Shown here: positions 6,823-11,068 of the stretch, piece after piece
Numbering within the stretch: position 1 is the stretch's first letter
Layout: the number at the start of each line of letters is the position of its first letter
Source of the DNA: an uncultured Candidatus Melainabacteria bacterium
GTDB lineage: Bacteria > Cyanobacteriota > Vampirovibrionia > Gastranaerophilales > Gastranaerophilaceae
Length of the DNA stretch: 11,068 bases
Direction: 5' to 3'
NCBI GenBank assembly: GCA_934675685.1
Contig: CAKURL010000041.1
Span: 1 to 11,068, forward strand
Translations under genes and position numbers: made by a program
Notes under the pieces: generated by a model
What the model saw: only the letters and a program-made list of their open reading frames with translations
Database searches by the model: none
What the model was told of the DNA's origin: nothing

Positions 6823-8691
6823 ATGTCATCTTCTCGACAGGAAACAAATATTATAGACGATAACAATTTGGTGGAAAATCCACAAGAAACTAAAGAAGGG
6901 GTAGATAACACAAAACTGAAAGCTGTAATTCGTGCGTTTATCGCAAACATTGGGATTGCGGCTGTTAAATTTATTTGCTTTTTCTTTTCAAAAAGTTCTG
7001 CAATGCTCGCAGAAGCAATTCATAGCTCTGTTGATTCTTTTAATAGCATTTGCTTGATGGTCGGAATTCAAAGAGGGGCGCGCCCTGCGGACAATAACCA
7101 CCCATTTGGCTATGGGCTTGAAGCGAATGTTTGGGCAATGTTTGCTTCTCTTTTAATGTTGATTGGTACTTTTGTTGCGATTTTCCATGGGTTTGATAAA
7201 TTAATAAATCAACACGACATCTCTGAGCTTTTAAAAAACTATAATTACATAGCAATCACTTTATTTATAAGCTTGCTTTTTGAAGGCTGGGCGGTTATGA
7301 GCGCAGCCAATGCGGTTTTGGCGGAGGCTCAAATTTGCCCAAAAAATCGCTTTATGACATTTTTCACATCTTTAAAATATATTAGAAAAATTCAATCTCC
7401 AACTACTAAGTTTGTTTGGTATGAAGATACGTTCGCGTTTTTGGGCGTTTTGATTGCATTTTGTTCTTTAACAATTGCAAAATACTTGGTAAGCGCAAAA
7501 TATGCCTATATTCCAGACGCGGTGGCTTCTATCATAATCGGTGCTTTGCTTTTGTTTTTGGCTATTTATTTAATCAAAAACAACGTAAATAGCTTGACTG
7601 TGCAATCGGCTCAGCCAAAAGTGGAAGAAATAATCAGAAACACAGCCGCTTCTATCCATGGGATTACACAAGTTTTAGAATTAAAAACTATGGATTTAGG
7701 GACTTCTGGGCTTGTGATTAATATGACAATCGAAGTTGCACCCGATACTCAAATGAAAGACGCAGACGACATCGCGCAAATGTTGGAGCGAAAAATAAAA
7801 AAATACGTAAGAAACGTAAACGATGTCACAATTGAGCTTGTGGCGCACGACGTCGAGGACAATTGGGAAGAAAAATTAGACAAATTAATCAATGAAGGCG
7901 AAAAAATTGGCGCAATAGATAACCACGAAGCAAAAATGCTTTCTAATTTTTTAGCTTTTGCAAATGCTGTTGTAAAAGAAATTATGATTCCAAGAACGGA
8001 AATCGTTTTTGTGAATGCGCAAAGTTCTATTGAGGAATTAGCGGATATCATCATATCTTCTGGCCACACAAGAATTCCAATTTACGAAGAAAATATAGAT
8101 AACATTGTCGGCGTCATAAATGCAAAAGACGTTTTAAAAGTTATTAAAAACAACAATATCAAAGAGGACTTTGAAATTAAGTCTCTTGCTCGCGATTTAT
8201 TGATTGTTCCAGAGAACAAATTCATCTCTGACTTGTTGTCGGATTTAACTTCTTCTAAAAACCAAATAGCAGCAGTTTTAGACGAACACGGCGGAATAGT
8301 CGGGATTGTGACTATTGAAGATATTATAGAAGAAATCGTGGGCGAAATTTATGACGAATTTGATAAGGTAGAAACGCCTGAAATCGTTGCTGTGGACGAA
8401 TATACTTTGAATGTTTCTTCTAAAACAAGCATTGATGACATAAATGAGCGTTTTGACCAAGATATCCCAAACGAAGACTTCCAAACTATAGGGGGCTATG
8501 TCTTTGGCTTGTTGGGAAGAGAGCCCGAGCTCAACGATGTCGTTGAAGATAAAAATATTACATATAAGATTTTAGAGCTTGATGGCATTAAAATTCAAAG
8601 GATTTTAATGCAAAAGAAAACGCCTTTTGTGGACAGCGAAAAAGTCCAAGAAAGCGAAAATGAAGCAAATCAAGCGGTAGGAGGGGAATAA
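6823..8691 (+). CDS. Fusion of a CDF cation transporter with a CorC/HlyC CBS module
   Basis: A 622-residue protein of two normally separate parts. Residues about 30-340 are a cation diffusion facilitator resembling the ZnT9-like bacterial branch: AEAIHSSVDSFN in helix 2 gives the HxxxD metal pair (H67, D71); HPFGYGLEANVWAMFASLL follows (93-111); helix 5 carries WYEDTFAFLG (E201, D202); then PDAVASIIIGALLL and a cytoplasmic ferredoxin-like domain (about 262-340). Residues about 345-598 match a whole CorC: the lead-in NWEEKLDKLINEGEKIGAID, the first CBS motif from VKEIMIPRTEI (384-394) to VGVINAKDVL, the second from LARDLLIVPENKF to GIVGIVTIEDIIEEIVGEIYDEFD (491-514), and a CorC_HlyC domain (about 520-596). 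CorC modules normally stand alone or follow a DUF21/CNNM membrane domain. The inferred role is divalent-cation efflux gated by nucleotide binding at the CBS pair. AAGGA precedes the ATG by 6 nt; gpsA overlaps the stop. Confidence 0.9.
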   Translation: MSSSRQETNIIDDNNLVENPQETKEGVDNTKLKAVIRAFIANIGIAAVKFICFFFSKSSAMLAEAIHSSVDSFNSICLMVGIQRGARPADNNHPFGYGLEANVWAMFASLLMLIGTFVAIFHGFDKLINQHDISELLKNYNYIAITLFISLLFEGWAVMSAANAVLAEAQICPKNRFMTFFTSLKYIRKIQSPTTKFVWYEDTFAFLGVLIAFCSLTIAKYLVSAKYAYIPDAVASIIIGALLLFLAIYLIKNNVNSLTVQSAQPKVEEIIRNTAASIHGITQVLELKTMDLGTSGLVINMTIEVAPDTQMKDADDIAQMLERKIKKYVRNVNDVTIELVAHDVEDNWEEKLDKLINEGEKIGAIDNHEAKMLSNFLAFANAVVKEIMIPRTEIVFVNAQSSIEELADIIISSGHTRIPIYEENIDNIVGVINAKDVLKVIKNNNIKEDFEIKSLARDLLIVPENKFISDLLSDLTSSKNQIAAVLDEHGGIVGIVTIEDIIEEIVGEIYDEFDKVETPEIVAVDEYTLNVSSKTSIDDINERFDQDIPNEDFQTIGGYVFGLLGREPELNDVVEDKNITYKILELDGIKIQRILMQKKTPFVDSEKVQESENEANQAVGGE

Positions 8692-9680
8692 TGAAGCTTA
8701 CGGTTTTGGGCCCTGGGTGTTGGGGGCTTACAATTGCAAAATTGTTGAACAATAATTTTGAAAAAATAACAGTCTGGGGAAGAGAACAAGACCTCACTCC
8801 TACTTTGGTGAACGAAAAAAGGCTCGAAAAACCTCTTCAAATTCAGCTTGATAAAAAGGTGGAAATCACGTCTGACTTGGCTTTGGCCCTTAAAGACGCA
8901 GAGATTATTCTTCTTGTTGTGGCGACTGGAGGAATTAGGCCTGTTTGTGAACAAATCAAGAAAATCGGTTTAAAAGATAACCAAATTTTGGTTAATTTAG
9001 CAAAAGGGATTGAAATCCCAAGCTTAAAAAGAATGTCGGAAGTAATCCAAGAAGTGCTTCCAGACGCAAATTTGGCAGTTTTATCCGGCCCTACTTTGGC
9101 TCGAGAAATCATAGAAGGACACCCGACTTTGGCGACTGTGTCTTCTTTGAAACCGGAAATTTCAAAACGTGCTCAAGAACTTTTAAATGTTCCATCTAAA
9201 TTTCGCCTTTACACAAACGACGACCTTATCGGGGTTGAATTAGGCGGAAGCTTGAAAAATGTTATCGCGATTGCTTCTGGTTTTGCAAGCGCAATGGGGC
9301 TTGGAGACAATTTAAGAGGTTCTTTGCTTACTCGAGGCATGGCCGAAATGGTGCGAGTAGGGGTTGCTTTAGGTGCGAAGCCTTCGACTTTATATGGCCT
9401 TTCTGGCATGGGCGATTTAATTGCGACCGCTTCAAGTCCATATTCAAGAAACTATACAGTGGGCTCTATGATTGCAAAAGGCAAAAAAATAGACGACATT
9501 TTAAAAGAATTGGGTTCAGTCGCAGAAGGGGTCAAAACCTCAAAAGCGCTTTGCGAATTAGCGAAAAAATTAAATATTGATGTTCCTGTTTCAAGTGCAA
9601 TTTATGAAGCAGTCTATACGGACATCACTCCAAAAGAAATTTTGGACAAATTGATGAACAGGAAATTGAAGTCAGAATAA
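8691..9680 (+). CDS. gpsA: Glycerol-3-phosphate dehydrogenase [NAD(P)+]
   Basis: A 329-residue cytosolic enzyme that reduces dihydroxyacetone phosphate to sn-glycerol 3-phosphate, the backbone for phospholipid synthesis. The N-terminal Rossmann fold has GPGCWG (7-12) where most homologues read G-A-G-x-W-G. Further hallmarks are VNLAKGIE with K105, LSGPTLAREI (131-140), GVELGGSLKNVIAIASG with the catalytic K189, GLSGMGDLIAT with D241, and SRNYTVG (252-258), which binds the cofactor. Length is normal. The ATG overlaps the upstream stop as TAATG, and AGGAGG at 8679-8684 lies 6 nt upstream, so it should be translationally coupled to the cation transporter. No key residue appears to be missing. 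Confidence 0.96.
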   Translation: MKLTVLGPGCWGLTIAKLLNNNFEKITVWGREQDLTPTLVNEKRLEKPLQIQLDKKVEITSDLALALKDAEIILLVVATGGIRPVCEQIKKIGLKDNQILVNLAKGIEIPSLKRMSEVIQEVLPDANLAVLSGPTLAREIIEGHPTLATVSSLKPEISKRAQELLNVPSKFRLYTNDDLIGVELGGSLKNVIAIASGFASAMGLGDNLRGSLLTRGMAEMVRVGVALGAKPSTLYGLSGMGDLIATASSPYSRNYTVGSMIAKGKKIDDILKELGSVAEGVKTSKALCELAKKLNIDVPVSSAIYEAVYTDITPKEILDKLMNRKLKSE

Positions 9681-9693
9681 AAAGTTAAAAAAA

Positions 9694-10239
9694 ATGAAAA
9701 AAGGCGAAGTTTTTGCTTTTAAAACGGACACTGTTTGGGGCTTTGGTGCTCACCCTTTGGACGAAGAAGCAATTTTAAACATTTATAAAATTAAAAAAAG
9801 AGATTTTTCAAAACCTCTTATCTTGATGAGCAATTCTTTGGAGCCTTTGAAAAAATATGTTAAATTTATCCCGGAATATGCGAAAGATTTAATAGAAAAA
9901 TTTCTCCCAGGAGGGCTTACTTTGATCTTTGAAAAGTCTGATTTGTGCTCAAGTTTAATCACGTCAGGCAAAAATACAGTCGGGATTAGAATTCCAGATA
10001 GCAAAGATTTTTCTTCTTTGGTAGAAAAAATTGATGGAAAAGTTTTGGCGACCACATCTTGCAATTTGTCAAACGAAGAGCCTGTGAAAAATTACAAAGA
10101 AGCAAAAGAAAAATTTTCTTCTTTAGCCACCGTGCTTGAGCCTTTAGATGATTTTGAAAATGAAAATCTGCCTTCAACTGTGATTTTATGCGAAAAAGAT
10201 GGCTATAAAGTCTTGAGGCAAGGCGCCATTAAACTATAA
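9694..10239 (+). CDS. tsaC: L-threonylcarbamoyladenylate synthase (YrdC/Sua5 domain)
   Basis: A 181-residue single-domain protein of TsaC type; the longer Sua5 form with a C-terminal extension is excluded by length. It makes threonylcarbamoyl-AMP from threonine, bicarbonate and ATP for the t6A37 modification of ANN-decoding tRNAs. Motifs are FKTDTVWGFG (9-18), KIKKRDFSKPL (32-42), LPGGLTLIFE (71-80), VGIRIPD (96-102), LATTSCNLSNEEP (118-130) and LPSTVI (159-164), ending with LRQGAI. Tyrosine at the usual YPTDT position is lysine (K10), and the following YG is WG. The start follows the gpsA stop by 13 nt with no clear Shine-Dalgarno, so it likely relies on read-through from gpsA. Its stop overlaps that of the convergent gene by 6 nt. 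Confidence 0.93.
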   Translation: MKKGEVFAFKTDTVWGFGAHPLDEEAILNIYKIKKRDFSKPLILMSNSLEPLKKYVKFIPEYAKDLIEKFLPGGLTLIFEKSDLCSSLITSGKNTVGIRIPDSKDFSSLVEKIDGKVLATTSCNLSNEEPVKNYKEAKEKFSSLATVLEPLDDFENENLPSTVILCEKDGYKVLRQGAIKL

Positions 10240-10536
10240 GCTTTGATAATATTTTGAAGAATATCTTTCTCGAGCGCTTAAAGTGCGCGTAGGCTGCGAC
10301 CTTTGGATATTTGGGTAAGGATTTGAAGCGGTTGGATATTTAATGTTTCTTAGGGCGTTTTGATTGTATCTTCTTGCTCTTGCTTGGTTTAGCGCCCTTT
10401 GGTTATTTAGGCTTTGAGAAATTGCATAATATTTTGTATATTGATATTTTCCAAATTCGCTGGCAAAGCCCTTTTGCATGAGGAAACCAAAAGCGCATAA
10501 TGAGAAAAATATGAAAATTAGGGAAATTTTTTTCAT
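10234..10536 (-). CDS. Small secreted basic protein of unknown function
   Basis: A 100-residue protein that I do not recognise. Residues 1-25 are a clear signal peptide (MKK, hydrophobic core ISLIFIFFSLCAFGFLM, then QKGFA and likely cleavage before SEF). C14 lies in the core but lacks a lipobox, so a lipoprotein is unlikely. The mature part of about 75 residues is strongly basic and rich in Tyr, Asn, Gln, Arg and Ser, with almost no acidic residues after SEF and no cysteine, and looks disordered: YQYTKYYAIS, LNQARARRYNQN, NPYPNIQRSQP, SARERYSSKYYQSL. Envelope or surface attachment is a guess. The ATG has no Shine-Dalgarno, and a TATAAT lies only 6 nt upstream, suggesting a leaderless mRNA. 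The gene converges on tsaC, with interlocked stop codons (CTATAA at 10234-10239). Confidence 0.72.
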   Translation of the reverse strand: MKKISLIFIFFSLCAFGFLMQKGFASEFGKYQYTKYYAISQSLNNQRALNQARARRYNQNALRNIKYPTASNPYPNIQRSQPTRTLSARERYSSKYYQSL

Positions 10537-10542
10537 ACTTTT

Positions 10543-10573
10543 ATTATAATGATTTTATTTAAAAAACAATCAA
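10543..10573 (-). promoter_or_regulatory. Candidate promoter giving a leaderless mRNA for the secreted protein
   Basis: On the minus strand TATAAT reads 10548-10543, with TTGATT at 10573-10568 (19-bp spacer) as a possible but weak -35. A start site about 7 nt after the -10 would fall on or next to the ATG at 10536, leaving essentially no 5' leader. Between this site and 10661 I see only AT-rich DNA with no gene. Confidence 0.4.
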
Positions 10574-10661
10574 TAGAATAAGGGAGATTTTGTGTTATGT
10601 GTTTTTAACTTTTTTCGGTTGAATAAGGTGAAAGAAACATTGAATAAAATATTTAATTCTG

Positions 10662-10796
10662 CAATACGTCACCCTGAACTTGTTTCAGGGTCTTTATTTA
10701 ATGTTGAATTCTTGCATTTCATATTTTAAAGATTCTGAACAAATTGAAAAATTTTCATTTCATTCAATTTTTCTAATTTTTCAGAATGACGTATTG
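10662..10796. mobile_element. 135-bp MITE-like palindromic element
   Basis: The ends are CAATACGTCACCCTGA (10662-10677) and TCAGAATGACGTATTG (10781-10796), inverted repeats matching at 14 of 16 positions. Inside are two hairpins: ACCCTGAA/TTCAGGGT (10671-10678 with 10684-10691, 5-nt loop), and a longer AT-rich one (10732-10753 with 10766-10787, 19 of 22 paired). The CCCTGAACTTGTTTCAGGG type of hairpin next to a 'CGTCATTCTGA' end is a common dispersed element in many bacteria. No transposase and no obvious target-site duplication are visible. It would have to be mobilised in trans, if it moves at all. Confidence 0.72.
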
Positions 10797-10810
10797 TTTT
10801 ATCAAATGTA

Positions 10811-11068
10811 GGTCGGGTTTACTAACCCGACGGGGCTCCTGTGGTGCTCGGCTTTGCCTGTGCTTCTACGTCGCCATCGTTCAGCTCCAACTCGCTTTCT
10901 CAACGAAAGCTCGTTTGGGAGCCTCGGCTCTCGCATTCCGCCTGTGCAATCAGAGATTGCTTCGCTCATTTCGCTTTTGCTACATTCGCAACGGCGGTCA
11001 TTAAAGGTCTACGTTCTGTCCGTCGGACTTCATCAGTCCGCCGTCACGAGCTTCGCACAAATCTGCCC
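10811..11068. repeat. GC-richer mosaic of small hairpins, related to the left-edge repeat
   Basis: No credible gene is seen from here to the window end. Stem-loops include GTCGGGTT/AACCCGAC (10812-10819 with 10824-10831), GCTTTC/GAAAGC (10894-10899 with 10905-10910, inside a longer imperfect hairpin 10884-10922), GAGC/GGCTC-type pairing near 10919-10930, CAATC/GATTG near 10947-10959, and CGGACT/AGTCCG (11024-11029 with 11035-11040). GCTCCTGTGG (10835-10844) and TACGTCGCC (10867-10875) repeat blocks found at 81-90 and 110-118. The element continues past the right edge. Confidence 0.6.

Noticed and set aside
10234..10536. Lipoprotein reading of the small secreted protein
   Set aside because: The only cysteine (C14) is preceded by FSL, which does not fit a lipobox, and a normal signal-peptidase site follows at residue 25.
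10786..11004. 72-residue open frame on the plus strand
   Set aside because: It crosses the end of the MITE-like element and the hairpin mosaic; the Cys/Arg/Leu-rich composition is that of a chance frame in repeat DNA, with no ribosome-binding site.

Overview
This is an AT-rich bacterial window carrying ten genes. The organism is Gram-negative in build: it has an outer-membrane efflux channel with a signal peptide and a complete tripartite drug pump. Low GC, the DHA2/EmrA/NodT-type pump, a double zinc-ribbon protein of the 'VPFKPTEGKEVFC' type and small dispersed hairpin repeats would fit an uncultured gut lineage such as Gastranaerophilales (Melainabacteria). That placement is a low-confidence guess; no marker gene in the window decides it.

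Layout. Positions 1-231 hold two identical 77-bp direct repeats with a hairpin-bearing 77-bp spacer. On the minus strand, read from right to left, come a TolC/NodT-like channel (3106-1733), a CNT-family nucleoside transporter (1676-396) and a 57-residue unknown protein whose ATG overlaps the transporter stop (396-223). Diverging from the channel on the plus strand are a MarR-family repressor (3165-3620), an EmrA-type membrane fusion protein (3651-4730) and an EmrB-type DHA2 transporter (4761-6296). A perfect 22-bp palindrome at 3138-3159 lies in the divergent gap and contains a TATAAT on each strand, so one operator probably controls the whole pump.

A single-gene unit follows: a double zinc-ribbon protein (6421-6696) with its own promoter, a strong ribosome-binding site and an intrinsic terminator. 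Next is an apparent operon of three genes: an unusual fusion of a cation diffusion facilitator (CDF) with a complete CorC/HlyC cytosolic module (6823-8691), gpsA (8691-9680, TAATG overlap) and a TsaC/YrdC-type threonylcarbamoyl-AMP synthase (9694-10239). A small, basic, Tyr/Asn/Gln/Arg-rich secreted protein converges on it from the minus strand (10536-10234).

The right end (10537-11068) has no credible gene. It contains a 135-bp MITE-like element with 16-bp terminal inverted repeats and then a GC-richer mosaic of small hairpins. That mosaic shares two sequence blocks with the repeats at the left edge, so the window is bracketed by members of what looks like one modular repeat family.

The most unusual items are the CDF-CorC fusion, the remodelled substrate site of the CNT transporter, the symmetric operator with nested divergent -10 boxes, and a repeat copy that supplies the last two codons and stop of the 57-residue gene.
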